From positions 35,635,305 through 35,699,304 of the forward strand of contig CM060961.1 of the NCBI GenBank assembly GCA_030765045.1: a stretch of 64,000 nt of DNA, in the 5' to 3' direction. Below, in pieces: positions 1 to 11,900 of this stretch. The notes beneath the pieces are model-generated. The model did not search any database and was not told the origin of the DNA. It was given only the letters and a program-made list of their open reading frames with translations. The position numbers and the translations under genes are program-made. The stretch is from Tenodera sinensis (Eukaryota > Arthropoda > Insecta > Mantodea > Mantidae). How positions within the stretch are numbered: position 1 is the first letter of the stretch; each line of letters starts with the position of its first letter.

Positions 1-1017
1 ACTGTCCCTTATAAATATTGCGGCGGTGCATCAGGGAAAATTGCTGGTATGTGAGCAGTGAATCTTCAATTTGAAGACAATCCTGGAATATGAATAATGT
101 AGAACTATTCACATAAAACAGAACGCCACTGCATGCACGGAAAGGTTAACAGATACGCACACTTTCTTTTGCAATATATATGCTACCTGTGAAGGTAAGT
201 AGAGTGCCTCCAGAAGCTGTGGGGACGCCATAACTGGAAGTCAGTATAGCCTTTTAATTACCAGGGAGCCTTCTTACACGTTTTTCACCCTATATAAGTA
301 ATACATTTATCATCATCATCATCATCATCAATCGATGGATTCGTGATGGTAAACCCTGAGGACTAAACAGTACCTGGTCATGGTTTGAAGGCATTTGTCC
401 ACGTCATCATATGAGTGATATCGAATAGGCTCCTGTATTAGCGGAATGATATTTTGTTTCGGTGTTTTGACGTAGTAGATCAGTGGACGGAAAATGAAAC
501 AAATTACTGGCGGCCAGGGTACGTCAGGTTTGAAATGAAGCAGCAAGTCACATGCAGGAAATGCCCCTCAGCTACCGCGTCTCTCTCTCTCTCTCTCTCT
601 GTGTAGGTAATCTACCGCGGTAGCTTGGAAAAGCGGATTTCACAGTTATAATAACCCGAGTGGTGTACCGCTGCACGTCTCACGCCAAAATTTCCAAGAA
701 TAGGGATCATCCTACTCCTGGGTGTGGTCAGTGCGACCTTAATGCCGGTTTGTTTAACCCTGATTCGCTACTTTACCCAATTTCTTGTGTGGAATCAACA
801 TTCAGAACTGGTCTAACCCTTACCACGTTAATGAGGCAAAGTGCTTGTGCTGTTTGGAGGCAGAAAAGCCTATTTAATGAACATGCACTGCAGTTAAATC
901 TAACAGAAATACTTTGTTTTACGATTTTAAGCGTATATTCATAAGTGGTATTTGTAAGTTCTAGTTATAGAGGTGTACTGTCCTGAACCGAGATTTTGGT
1001 AAGCCGGATTATGGTTT
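1..1017. other. Unassigned AT-rich DNA with short microsatellites
   Basis: No gene or known repeat is recognised. Small simple repeats are present: an ATC run at about 311-330 and a TC run at about 579-600. Short open frames on both strands have no recognisable domain and no support from flanking signals. Confidence 0.5.
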
Positions 1018-2060
1018 TCTTCCTTCTCTTCTTCTTCTTCCTCCTCCTCCTCTTCTTCTTCACTCTCCTCCGGCAATTCTTCCTCTTCTTCCTCCTTCTC
1101 TTTCTCCGTCCCTTCTTCCTCTTCTTCCTCCTCCCCTTTCTCCGTCCCTTCCTCCTCTTCTTCCTCCTGCTCTTTCTCCGTCCCTTCCTCCTCTTCTTCC
1201 TCCTGCTCTTTCTCCGTCCCTTCCTCCTCTTCCTCTCCTCCTCCTCCAACTTTTCCTCCTCCAACCACTCTTCTTCCTCTTGCTCCTCCTCTTGCTCCTC
1301 CGCCGCCTTCTCCTCTTGCTACTCCGCCGCCTCCTACTCTTGCTCCTCCGCCGCCGCCTCCTCCTGCTCCTCTTCCTCCGCCTCCTACTCTTGCTCCTCC
1401 GCCGCCTCCTCCTGCGCCTCATCCTCCGCCTCCTCCTCTTGCTCCTCCGCCGCCTCCTGCGCCTCTTCCTCCGCCTCCTCCTCTTGCTCCTCCGCCGCCT
1501 CCTCCTGCTCCTCTTCCTCCGCCTCCTACTCTTGCTCCTCCATCGCCTCCTCCTGCTCCTCCGCCTCCTACTCTTGCTCCTCTGCCGCCTCATACTGCTC
1601 CTCTTCCTCCTCCGCCGCCTCCTCCTGCGTCTCTTCCTCCGCCTCCTACTCTTGCTCCTCCGCCGCCTCCTTCTGCACCTCTTCCTCCGCCTCCTACTCT
1701 TGCTCCTCCACCGCCTCCTCCTGCGTCTCTTCCTCCGCCTCCTACTCTTGCTCCTCCGCCGCCTCCTCCTGCGTCTCTTCCTCCGCCTCCTACTCTTGCT
1801 CCTCCGCCGCCTCCTCCTGCGTCTCTTCCTCCACCTCCTACTCTTACTCCTCCTGCTCCTCTTCCTCCACCTCCTACTCTTGCTCCTCCGCCGCCTCCTC
1901 CGGCACCTCTTCCTCCGCCCCCTACTCTTGTTCCTCTGCCGCCTCATCCTGCTCCTCTTCCTCCTCCGCCGCCTCCTCCTGCGTCTCTTCCTCCGCCTCC
2001 TGCTCTTGCTCCTCCGCCGCCTCCTCCTGCGGCTCTTCCTCCGCCTCCTACTCCTTTTAT
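1018..2060 (+). repeat. 1-kb polypyrimidine minisatellite (CTT/CCT rich)
   Basis: The plus strand is almost entirely C and T with scattered single G or A. Two sub-arrays are visible. Positions 1080-1230 repeat a unit of about 36 bp built on tttctccgtcccttcctcct. From about 1300 to 2055 there is a 48-bp unit made of four 12-bp blocks: cctcctcctgcg, tctcttcctccg, cctcctactctt and gctcctccgccg. Because the unit lengths are multiples of 3 and stops are rare, several frames on both strands stay open (Ser/Ala/Cys-rich, Leu-rich, Arg-rich, Glu-rich). These are by-products of the repeat, not genes. Confidence 0.9.
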
Positions 2061-2062
2061 CT

Positions 2063-2346
2063 GTGTGAGTATATATCCCAGGCAATGGACTTTATCCAAC
2101 GGATGGATTGATCAGGGAGACCCAGTAGCATGGCCTCCCCATTCGCCGTTGTATTTTTGGTTATGGGGATATTTAAGGGTATTGGTTAATTGCAAACCCT
2201 TCGAGAATGTGCATACATTAGAAGAGCGTATGTGCCCAAATCGAAGGGCAGCCAGATATGATCAAAAGAGTTCTGGATTCCTTGAGAAGCGGAGTTGGTG
2301 CACGTGTAAGAATGCATGGTAACCACATGGAGCATACCTGTGGTAG
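2063..2346 (+). pseudogene. DDE_3 (mariner/IS630-like) transposase C-terminal relic
   Basis: The frame beginning in the last pyrimidine repeat reads a block resembling the C-terminal part of insect IS630/mariner-type transposases: an arginine/tryptophan stretch followed by PVAWPPHSP, then LYFWLWGYL, matching the family motif WPPRSPDLxPLDFFLWGxL that carries the third catalytic Asp. The DL of the motif is lost here. The conserved downstream helix (FENVHTLEERM) follows, and the ending HMEH reached after a frame change is also typical. Only about 90 codons remain, there is no start codon of its own, and the frame changes near 2290. A dead fragment; the assignment rests on motif memory, not a search. 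Confidence 0.65.
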
Positions 2347-2637
2347 TATCGACATAACGTGCAGATGTTACCAGTGGACAGAATCATCACAACTGTTGTT
2401 TGATGTCTGTGGATGTTTACTCAACAATTGTTCCGTTAATCGTTCGTGACAGTGAAGTGTTCCCTAGAATGCGCTTGTTGGATGGCCCATCGGTGTAAAT
2501 ACTCAACATAAGTAAAATCAGATATTTGTTTGCGGACATATGCTTTAGGAACATTTATTCTAGTGCTAATCAATCCCAACTCCTGTTGCAATATCAGACA
2601 CCTTTTTTAAGCACCCAGCATTCAACTCAGTCTCTTT

Positions 2638-2925
2638 AGTACAGCGATAGCGCTGGTCGGGGAGCCGGGTTCGATTCCTGGTACCGGAGTAGGATTTCTT
2701 CCGCTGGGAGACCTGTTCCGGGGTGCACTCAGCCTCGCTAGGTCCCTGAGGGGCCAATTGAGGATCTACGTAAATGAGAATTAGCGGCCCCTCGTTGCGA
2801 AGACCACATAATTGGCCGGGAGGGACCGGGCGCTGGCACCTCACACATGAGGCATGTGATGCCCAGAGATAGGGCGGTAGGTCCGGGAGGGTGGTGTTTC
2901 GATGCAGCGTTAGTTATATACACAC
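2638..2925 (+). mobile_element. SINE-B copy 1 (tRNA-derived)
   Basis: A tRNA-like B box (ggttcgattcc, about 2668) lies near the 5' end and is followed by a body that includes ggggtgcactcagcctc. The same block recurs at 38077-38094 and about 50926-50942 with similar spacing to a B box, which defines a three-copy family in this window. Open frames across it on the minus strand are shadows. Ends are approximate. Confidence 0.7.
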
Positions 2926-3426
2926 AACTCCTAACGCTGTTCTCCTTTTTATTGGGATGCATTCATTAGTAACCAAAAACTTACGACCTACGCAAAGTTG
3001 TATGTTGTTTCCTCTATTATGCATTTAATGAAGTGCATATTCCTTCATCTGAGATCATTTTAAGTTAAACATTTATCTTGAATAACGTAACTGAATAAAA
3101 GAAAATAAATGCAAGCATATAAGCACAAAAATGTAGCGAGGGCCTACTAGGCCCCGCGCGACTGTGTTCTACCAGGGCGCGCACCTAACGAAAGGTTAAT
3201 ATTTTTCCATAGCCGAAGTGAAAAGGTGAGAAACAGGGTCATGTGCATCATTTTTGATTCACCTGTCAAACGACCTATGTCTCTCCGCTACTCGTTTTTT
3301 ATTTGCAGACCACAAAGTCTTCTAACCAGGTTGTGGAGCAATACAGGACGTAATTACGAAATACATTCTACAATAGTTGGTCAGACAGTAGGGTAAAATG
3401 GGCTCCATATTTTGTGGCATCCAAAG

Positions 3427-3518
<92 letters not shown>
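3427..3518. repeat. (GT)n-(GC)n-(GT)n alternating purine-pyrimidine tract
   Basis: About 92 bp of uninterrupted alternating purine and pyrimidine: GT repeats, a central pure GC block (3460-3478), then GT repeats again. Such tracts are the classic sequence for Z-DNA formation under negative supercoiling. Open frames of Thr/His repeats across it are artefacts. Confidence 0.95.
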
Positions 3519-3950
3519 CAAATGCATAATCGAAATTCTAAACAATGCAAATAAGTTAAATTTGTAACTGAAAACCCAAAGAGAACGCGGGTTATCTATC
3601 ACTACTGCCTAAAGGCAATATGTTCCAAAGGTGAAAGGCAAACAAAATTAAAAAGTTACAACTATGCAGAACGTAACTGGAAATAATTATGGTCTAGAAA
3701 TTTTATATATATGGAAAACCCTGATGTGGAACAAACATTTAATAACCAAGTGGTTTAATTTATAGTTTAAGAAAAAAGGATAAGGGAACAAAAAAAGAAA
3801 AAAAAATCTCACATGAATAATCGAAACAGGAAGATATTTATTTACTATAAAATCTACAATTATAGACTATTGTTAGTTCATTTTCCTGCAAGTCCAATTG
3901 TTAATATTTTTATGAGAACTATAACATGTTTCGAGTTTGTAACCATTATT
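3519..3950. other. Unassigned AT-rich spacer
   Basis: Nothing recognisable between the GT/GC tract and the TAA microsatellite. A-rich runs occur at about 3770-3815. Confidence 0.5.
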
Positions 3951-4395
<445 letters not shown>

Positions 4396-4426
4396 CAGAG
4401 CGTTTAGAAGGAGAAGTGTGATCACT
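4396..4426. repeat. P-like copy B, TIR at transposon 3' end
   Basis: 31-bp TIR, one mismatch (position 9, T versus A) to the inverted copy at 5834-5864. Its inner part (GTGTGA..CT, then AGTT..ATG, then GATGGCA) is also recognisable at the 3' end of copy A near 60425-60475. Confidence 0.9.
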
Positions 4427-4679
4427 GCTGTAGTTCATGTGTTCCGCCACACAGATGGCAGTGCAACTGCTAGTGCGGTACAATGCTAATACAAACACTA
4501 GCGTTTAGCAGGAGATTCAGCTGGAAAAGTAGCAAAGGAGAAGAATAGTGTCGTTTAACAATAACTAATTCACGCATGCACATTCTGACAGCCATTCACA
4601 GAAATTCAAGACAATAATGTTACCACTAGAATGCAAAATGGCATTAAAGGAATGAAGTAAAATATAATTTCCTGTGAAT

Positions 4680-5634
4680 GAAGAGTTAACTTTTTTCGGG
4701 GATTAAATTCCCCAAATCTACAAACCCATCCACTTTCAAAGAATTAGAATCAAATCGAACTTCTTTTATCTTTACTTCGTTAAAAATTAAAATTCCATAT
4801 CGTTCGTTTTCATTCTTAACCTTTAAAAATTCAGATACTGCATTTCCAGACATTTTTGACCTTTGATTAACTTTCTTAAATGTGATTTTGATGGAAGTTG
4901 AAGAAGATTATGATTTAAACAATGTATATATCCTTCGGGTGACTTGATTTTTAAAAGCAGGCTATCTAAAGGAAATTCTTCATAATATTTCATGCCTTTC
5001 TTTTTAGTTGCCTTTGATATTTTCAAAATTGTATCAACAATTTTTTATTTTTACTTAGGTATTTTGTTCCATCACATTCATCGATATTGCTACTACTTCC
5101 ATTTACTTTACTTTCCTTTCAAGTACTTAAATCTTGGCATTGGATACTTTCATTTGGCATTTTAGTCTAATTATATTACGGTGTTGTTGATTTGAACTTT
5201 TCTTAAGTAGGCCTACTTTATTACTAAAATGTCTACTGGTATCCCCTGCGAGGGGAAAATTAAAAGTCGTATTTTGAAAGCCTTCTGCATGATTCCCACT
5301 GTCTTCTAAATTGGTATCTCTTTCAACCCTTTTTGATGGTCTCTGTGAAGGAAGTTTACGGGAATGTATTGGGTGTGATAAGTATTTAGGAAGATTAGGA
5401 AAAAGCAATCTCTACATTTTCTCCATTAACTAGAAACTTGTCTACCTTTATCAAAAGTTCTTCTGAAAAATGTGAATCACACACTTAAATATTAGATGAA
5501 AGGTACTTGTCCTTTCTTGGTATGGCCCTCTCCCATTTAGAAAACAGTAGTTTATATTTTGGAGGTGTAAAGAAATGTTTACGTTCAGATTTGTTATATC
5601 CAGATCTACAACCAGGCACTAAACAAATAGGCAT
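4680..5634 (-). pseudogene. THAP-domain P-element transposase, deleted and decayed
   Basis: The minus strand starts at ATG 5634 with a THAP zinc finger: Cys4 and Cys9 (CLVPGC), FFTPP, a KW core, then CDSHF supplying the Cys-x2-His pair. A stop codon sits just before CDSH, and the AVPTIF-box region (seen as FPNLPKYL, about 5405) is in another frame after a small deletion. Next comes a segment matching copy A (GMKYYEEFPLDSLLLKIKSP, from about 4990), then a block equivalent to copy A FDEVKLRE in which the catalytic Asp is Asn (FNEVK, about 4760). Homology ends after the VDGFVDLG block (about 4690). THAP fingers bind DNA; this copy keeps that region but lacks most of the catalytic core and has several stops and shifts, so it is not functional as read. 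Confidence 0.8.
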
Positions 5635-5833
5635 GTCGATTATTTCTATAAATTCATAGTTTCATAAAAATTAACCACAATTCATCACACTGTAACAAAC
5701 ATAGCAACCATACACAACAATACTCCAATGCAATATCCAGCGAAACGCGCTGTAAATAGCCACACTAACGACTTTGCTGCCACCTGACGGAGGCGCCAGG
5801 TAGCTCTTGTATAATCATATGGAAGAGCAGTGG

Positions 5834-5864
5834 AGTGATCACACTTCTCCTTCTATACGCTCTG
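5834..5864. repeat. P-like copy B, TIR at transposon 5' end
   Basis: 31-bp inverted partner of 4396-4426 (one mismatch). About 200 bp of leader separate it from the THAP start codon. Confidence 0.9.
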
Positions 5865-6212
<348 letters not shown>

Positions 6213-6359
6213 GCACTTCATTTTGTCTACCTCTTTTAGGTCACCATAACCAGATATCGCGACGGATCTGTTAGGAGATACGTGGTCGTAGAACGGTATG
6301 TGGGGGACAGTTTGCCCTTACTTGGTCCCATGTGCACAAAGGATCATTGCAGGCAACTG

Positions 6360-6635
6360 TATCTCTGCCTCTCTGACGGCAGATGGCATCAGGTGCCATA
6401 CGTTCCTTCTAGTCGTGTACAATATATGTGGATAGATGGCATAGCGTTCACTATTACCAGCTATTTTTCCATTTATGCTACTATTTTGGGTTAATGTTAA
6501 GCTTGGGTCGTGGTATTAAATGTCCAAACCGGTATTTACCCTGACAACGGAAGCAAACCACGAAAAACTCCCAGTTAGATTGTCGACCCGCAGGACTTGA
6601 ACCAGAGACCAGCCGAATGCAAGCACTTAATTTTG
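6360..6635 (-). mobile_element. SINE-D copy 1 (tRNA-derived)
   Basis: On the minus strand a B box (ggttcaagtcc, about 6588-6600) heads a body that ends in a tgccatctgccgtc block (6375-6390). The same arrangement occurs at 36822-37088 and, in opposite orientation without its head, at 31392-31560. Shared internal strings include cgtggtattaaa and ggatagatggc. Confidence 0.65.
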
Positions 6636-7960
6636 TTTTCTCATGTAATGCATACCTTCATTTTAAACATGGAACATAGAGATACGTCAATGGCGCCTCT
6701 TTCTCGTATGAGTGACACGCTGCTCGCCCATGTATATTTTGTAAGATAAATGCCTTGGATTACGGGCATTAACATATTTTTAAATTCGTGAGTGCTGAAC
6801 GTAGAACATTCAGTAAACATATTTGATACCTTCAACTCACATGAATATCGCTTATTTTTATTTGCTTCATCAACTACTCTTTCCCCTATCCAAAAGTTTA
6901 TGGATGGGTTTATCAAAGTTACGTGATTTTTAGAATAAACTTTAATCTGAGGGTGCCCCACCCATTTGTTTTCAATGTATCAAAGAACCCCAGTAGTACC
7001 GCTTAGCGGTTTCGTGCTGGAAATTTATGCACCCCTGATGTCACCCATCAGGGAGGGATTGGCACGCCTGTTAATGAGCGAAAGTGGTCTGTACGGTACA
7101 TCCTCCAGGGACGTCTGCAGGTTCCGTTCATTTAGTCCCCATCGCTTCAATTGCTCATTAAAATTTAGGTGAGCGGATAAAGGGCCCCCGTCCTTAAAAG
7201 GAATTGGATTTACTTCATCTTGAGACCAGAAGTCACCCATTATTTTATATAAAGACTTGTCTACATGCCTTTATGAACACGTAAAACAGTCCTCCTTTTG
7301 CCTAAAGGGAAAAGAAGTTCCTCTTTTCCTGTCAGTTATACTCAGTTAGTACTTCTTTGAACAGTAATTTATGAAAGAAGCAATTGCTAAAGAAATTATA
7401 GAAATATATAATGCGAGACGATAACGATTTCTCTATTCACTCAAACATCTAAGCTGTTTAAAAATTTAGTCCTTCAAAGAGTAATTCTTTTATAACAGTT
7501 CAAAATATTGCATAGTAAAACTATATAACGTTTTAAAGGAAAAAGAGTGTCCGTCACTGGACATCCACTGTTTGTCCCTCCGACAGAAGGTGTGTAGCAA
7601 GCACAGCCGCTCAACTATTTTCACACAACTTTCTATGGATTCCTTTGGACAGTGTCTTAGACTTGCTTCTCTATACACCTGATTTTCCTCAGATGCTCAA
7701 CTATTTTAGATACTGCAATTCTTAGTAATGACAGTTGAGAATCAGCAGCTGGAAATCTAAACTCCTTCACTATCTAAATCAACAGGTGGTGCTCTCAGGA
7801 GAAACTTATAATGAACCTAAAGAATATCAGGTCGTATGTTTCATATACGAATGTAAATTGCATTACCTCATAATAGGTCCGTCGGAATATAAACTGCGAC
7901 CCGTTGAAGTTACGTTTAAAATGAATAAAACATTGAACATGCTTTGCTTTCAAAATAACT
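6636..7960. other. Unassigned region
   Basis: On the minus strand two open stretches (7240-7025 and 6961-6641) lie close together, but I recognise no family and no splice or start context. A short plus-strand frame at 7735-7962 is equally unrecognised. Treated as noncoding. Confidence 0.4.
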
Positions 7961-7964
7961 GACG

Positions 7965-8590
7965 AACTAGTTCCGTATTAAACGGAAGTATCACTGCTGT
8001 GTTGATAAATGTATCAACTTCGGGAAGACATCAGGCTGTTTTTGACAAATCAACTGGACAGCAGTGAATGGTTATCTGAGTTGATATTTGTCGGCAATGA
8101 GCTAAATACCAAAATACCATGATTCATCATCTGTTAGATCTAATCAAATCTTTTAAATGAAAACTTGTAGTTTAGCAGACAGAAATAAAAGGTGGAGTGT
8201 TTGTTAATTGATCAACAATGACTAATTTTTGGCAATGCATTAACCTCTTGAAGTTCAACACTTGTCTTCAAGTTGTTTTGTATTTCGAAACCTCATTTAA
8301 ATCTTTTTCACTAGCCTTCCATGTTGAGATAGTGCCTGCAATTTTTCAGATGGAATTAACTGATATCCAGAACAACACAGAATTCGAAGAAAAATTTGAT
8401 GATGTATCACTCCTTGATTTCTACAAGTTGTATTTACCCAAAGAAACGTAAAATCTCTACGACCATGCATTGCAAATAACTTTATTTGGTAGCATATGTG
8501 TTTCTGAACAGTCAATCAGCGAAAACCCAAGAGGAATGCAAATAAATTTTACAGATGAACATTTGCAGCATTGTAATATCAAACATTGAA
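7965..8590 (+). pseudogene. hAT transposase relic (GTF2IRD2/ZBED5-like)
   Basis: Read in shifting frames, this stretch follows the C-terminal half of the hAT-derived proteins related to GTF2IRD2 and ZBED5: YQLREDIRLFL and EWLSELIFV (about 8012-8090), HLLDLIKSFK (about 8127), FETSFKSF (8287-8310), then ELTDIQNNTEFEEKF and VSLLDFYKLYLPKE (8354-8448), an in-frame stop, DHALQITLFGSICVSEQ (the usual hAT dimerisation segment) and TDEHLQHC (about 8550-8573). At least two frameshifts and two stops are present. hAT transposases cut and paste DNA; this copy is dead. The identification comes from family motifs remembered, not from an alignment. Confidence 0.7.
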
Positions 8591-9237
8591 TTGAATATTG
8601 GCAGTACCAAGTGTATATTAAGGTGGCTTGTTCTATTACGACCAGTAATTAAATTAAAAGCATGCCAATAAATGACACATGTTTTGAGTTTTAGATTATT
8701 AAATTAAACAAAGAAAAGTCCTAATTTAAAATTAAGATATAATTATGCCTACAATGGAGGGTTGGATAATGGATCGCTGCTGCCCTCTGTTAACTGTTTT
8801 AAAAACAATAGCCCTTGGCATATGTTAGGTTGTCCACTCCTGATCTCGAAGAATCAGAAATCGCATCCAATCGAATAAGGCAACATTCAAGTTACATTTT
8901 TCCTTGTACTGGTACACAAAGACCTTCTCTATGACTAACAAGATCTATTTGTCAATACGGCTGTTTCTTGTGCGGTAGCTTCAGTCTCACAAATTAGAAT
9001 ATTACAAGTTACTCACAACAGACATTTAAGACTGGTACTCCTTGGTACGTCAGCAACGTCACTCTCTGACACCAGGATGAGCTACCTCAGACTAAATCGA
9101 ATTCTCCACTATCATCCAAACTAGCTATTACATACTCCACCATAGCCGCCCGATAGACATCGACAACTAAAAGACAATGAACTGGCTATTTGATTCTACA
9201 TATTGTGTAAATATGCTCATATTCTTGAGCTTATTTC
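8591..9237. other. Unassigned AT-rich DNA
   Basis: No coding signal or recognised repeat. Confidence 0.4.
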
Positions 9238-9249
9238 TACTTTCGCTAC

Positions 9250-9473
9250 GTCGGTCTGGGTGGCTCAGTTGGTTAGACGCTGGCCTACTGTTCCCAAGGT
9301 CGCGGGTTCAAATCCGGCACAGGCCGATGGTTTTTAAGTGTGCTTAAAAACGACAGCTCCATGTCAGTAGATTTACTGGCATGTAAAAGAACTCCTGCGG
9401 GACAAAATTCCGGCACACCGGAGACGCTGATGTGATCCTGGCAATTGACAGCGTCGTTAAACAACAAAATAAT
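9250..9473 (+). mobile_element. SINE-A copy 1, tRNA-derived, with 12-bp TSD
   Basis: A 224-bp element flanked by the perfect direct repeat tactttcgctac (9238-9249 and 9474-9485). Its 5' part has a tRNA-like A box (tggctcagttgg, about 9260) and B box (gggttcaaatcc, about 9304), the internal Pol III promoter. The body carries an imperfect inverted repeat (ggtttttaagtgtgc and gcttaaaaacgac) and ends gtcgttaaacaacaaaataa. The near-identical copy at 24385-24621 is in the other orientation. The perfect TSD suggests a fairly recent insertion. Confidence 0.92.
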
Positions 9474-9494
9474 TACTTTCGCTACCACATATAA

Positions 9495-9670
9495 GCAGAG
9501 GAAGTATTGTATTCTACCCAAAAAAATTCGAGATTTCACCGGAAATATGTTTTGTGGCCCCTGAACAAAAAAAAGATTAGTTTTAGAAAAAGGTGGGCGC
9601 GCGTGTGTGTATGTGTGTGCGTGTGCGTGCGCGCGTGTGTGTATATGTGTGTGTATGTGCTACAGTTTCG
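9495..9670 (+). repeat. GT-carrier repeat, partial copy
   Basis: Matches the start of the family best seen at 19128-20005: tgtattctaccc, gagatttcaccggaaatat, gttttagaaaaagg, then a GT/GC microsatellite (9600-9658). It breaks off soon after the microsatellite. Confidence 0.7.
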
Positions 9671-11499
9671 TCTTCCATCAAAGATTTCTTATTTCAGTAT
9701 GCCATTCTGTAATAGTCATTAAGAAAACGCCACGAGAAGTCACTGTATATAAAATAAATAATTAAGCTCTGCACGCAACAAGCTACAACACGTGTTTTCC
9801 GCTCTCTTTTTCTAGTGCGTTAAAATGCCTGACGCGTGACAACCTCAGAAAGGAAAATTAATTGTACAGGAAATGCAGAGATTAACAAACAAACGATGTT
9901 ACCAACGCACAGTTTACATATCGTAGATTATATAGAGGTAGACACATACGCCATCTGTTGCGTAATCTGTAAATTATTTGAACGCGAAAAAGCAACCTCG
10001 GCGGATTGGATCGGATCACGACATTATTAAAAGGCAATTGGCACCGATCTCATCGGATCTTGGCAGCCAAAGGGTTAAATCTTACTTTATGAATATTTTA
10101 ATTGTTGTTATATATACTTCAGCACTGTTATTCAACGCTAACCTAAGAAACCTTCACTTGCTTGCCACCTTCCGCACTTTCACAAGCAAATGTTCTCTAT
10201 TTAACTGGATTCAAAATTATTATTAGAAAATAAAGACGAAAACGAAACATATACAAATCACATTTTATTAATAATTGTCATGACCAATAAGGTACACGGG
10301 TTACAAAACCAAAGAGCAGAAACAGTCTAAAATACGAACATTTTTCATGTCACTGAGTCGAGGAAGTTTAAAAAACTACTTTTGTGAATGAGTCAAAGTA
10401 GTGCTTTTGTTTACACAAATAAATTAATTGGTTTATACACAGAGCGGTTATGCAGCAATTAAATTTGCTTAAGATGAGGTGAATGTTCGGTCTAAACAGA
10501 AGCAAACTGTTGAACCTCAATTATATATTCACATGGAACTGCAATGTACCAACCTATTTTTTCTGAGCTCACAATTACAACTTTATCCCTTTGAATGTAA
10601 ATTCCAGGGCTGCTTTTGACGTTGAACCATTCACTGATTTGCGGCGTATGTTTCTCGTTTTCAAGGTTTATTTGAAATCAAAATACGAGTATGCAATACG
10701 CTGCTTCTCTCTGAATAAGCCTTTATATTTCGCATTATCTATGAATTGCCTGTGAAGTCATTTCATTTTTGCTGTACATTACATGGGTTAAAACCACAAG
10801 AGACATAAAAATACTGATGAAAAATCTGACGTCACTTTCTCATGACTTTCTCTTGTTACTGGATATACAACCTATTCTTTGAAAGCATTTTTTCTGTCAA
10901 CTTAACTTTAATAAAAATTAATATTTGCAGAAAGAATTACATTACATATTTAATATGTATATAGAAGGAAATAGCGACAGCCATATATCATGTCTTCTAC
11001 CACAAAACTGTATTTAAAATGAAGTCCATGTTTTAAATAGATCTGAATATAGATGCAGTACGTTTTCGTCGTCTTATAATTGCCAGATATGCAAATTACA
11101 CCAAATGTCTGGCAAATAAAAATATCACAGGTTCCTCCCAGAAAATTTAAGGGAACAAGTTGGTCTGAGGATACAGAAATTGCACCTCAGTGAGTTAAAT
11201 TAACTTCAATTATCACTGCTCTTAAAGTTTGCAATAGCTTTTCATGAATTTCATAAACAATGAAAATTATTTCCAGTCATTATTTTCATTGATAGCTTCT
11301 GCATTATTTATAGAGTAATTCATAAAAATTTCTTGAAAAACTATTGAGAACTATAAGCGGAGTGGTAATTTAACTCACTAATATGTAATTTATATATGTT
11401 CTGACTATTTTGTTCCCTTACGTTATAAGTTTAATTTTCCATGTAAATTATATGATAGGTGGAATTTTAATAAAATTCCTTTGAACACTTTGAGGAAAC
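9671..11499. other. Unassigned AT-rich DNA
   Basis: Nearly 2 kb with no open frame of note, no recognisable repeat head and no simple repeat. Very AT-rich beyond 10200. Confidence 0.4.
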
Positions 11500-11700
11500 A
11501 GAAAAATTCCAAAAACCTTCCCATGTAAAGGGTAGTTTAGCTATGTAGGATTTTCTTTAAAATCTTCATGCCACATCTTTGGAGATTCACTGGCGTAACT
11601 GTCAGGTCGTATTTATCACATTTGTGTTTCTCAGATATGTTATGGAATACCTTTTCTTACCTACTATATGCGTGGTAGGTAAAGTAAAATACCAATGCAG
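11500..11700 (-). repeat. GT-carrier repeat, degraded partial copy
   Basis: Reverse-orientation similarity: catgtaaagggtagttta, tctttaaaatcttc and a terminal-like block cttacctactatatgcgtgg. The GT tract is absent. Confidence 0.45.
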
Positions 11701-11807
11701 CCTTAAATTTGCACAAATGGGTCGTAACATACTAGTAAAGTTACGAGTTGGATAGTTCTCCAATACCTCAACTAACATTGGAGTTTAAAAAAGCCTGGTG
11801 CTTACAG

Positions 11808-11900
11808 GGTTGTGGTGGTCGAGCGGAGTTATGATTCGCTCACAGCGATGTCCTGAGGAACACGTGTTCCAGTCTATGGTTATCGGTATATGTCTATGTC
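11808..11900 (+). mobile_element. Possible tRNA-like SINE head
   Basis: gtggtcgagcgg resembles an A box of a Ser/Leu-type tRNA, and gttccagtc about 50 bp downstream resembles a weak B box. Not paired with any other copy in the window. Low support. Confidence 0.25.

Larger units (their letters stand above)
4396..5864 (-). mobile_element. Internally deleted P-like DNA transposon (copy B)
   Basis: A 1,469-bp element with 31-bp terminal inverted repeats. 4396-4426 (begins CAGAGCG, ends TGATCACT) matches the reverse complement of 5834-5864 at 30 of 31 positions. 31 bp is the TIR length known for Drosophila P elements. GTAGTAG flanks both ends, consistent with a target duplication but uninformative because it lies in a microsatellite. 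A GGCAG...TAGTG motif repeats inverted just inside both ends. Inside, on the minus strand, is a THAP-transposase gene remnant whose coding stops about one third of the way through, so the middle and end of the transposase are deleted and about 300 bp of 3' noncoding end remain. Confidence 0.85.

Noticed and set aside
996..2111. Long open frames (up to 371 codons) across the pyrimidine-rich region
   Set aside because: They arise from 36-bp and 48-bp repeat units with few stop triplets, and are open on both strands in several frames with low-complexity products.
9250..9330. A functional tRNA gene at the SINE-A head
   Set aside because: A and B boxes are present, but the sequence runs into a SINE body with TSDs and the second copy is identical in structure.
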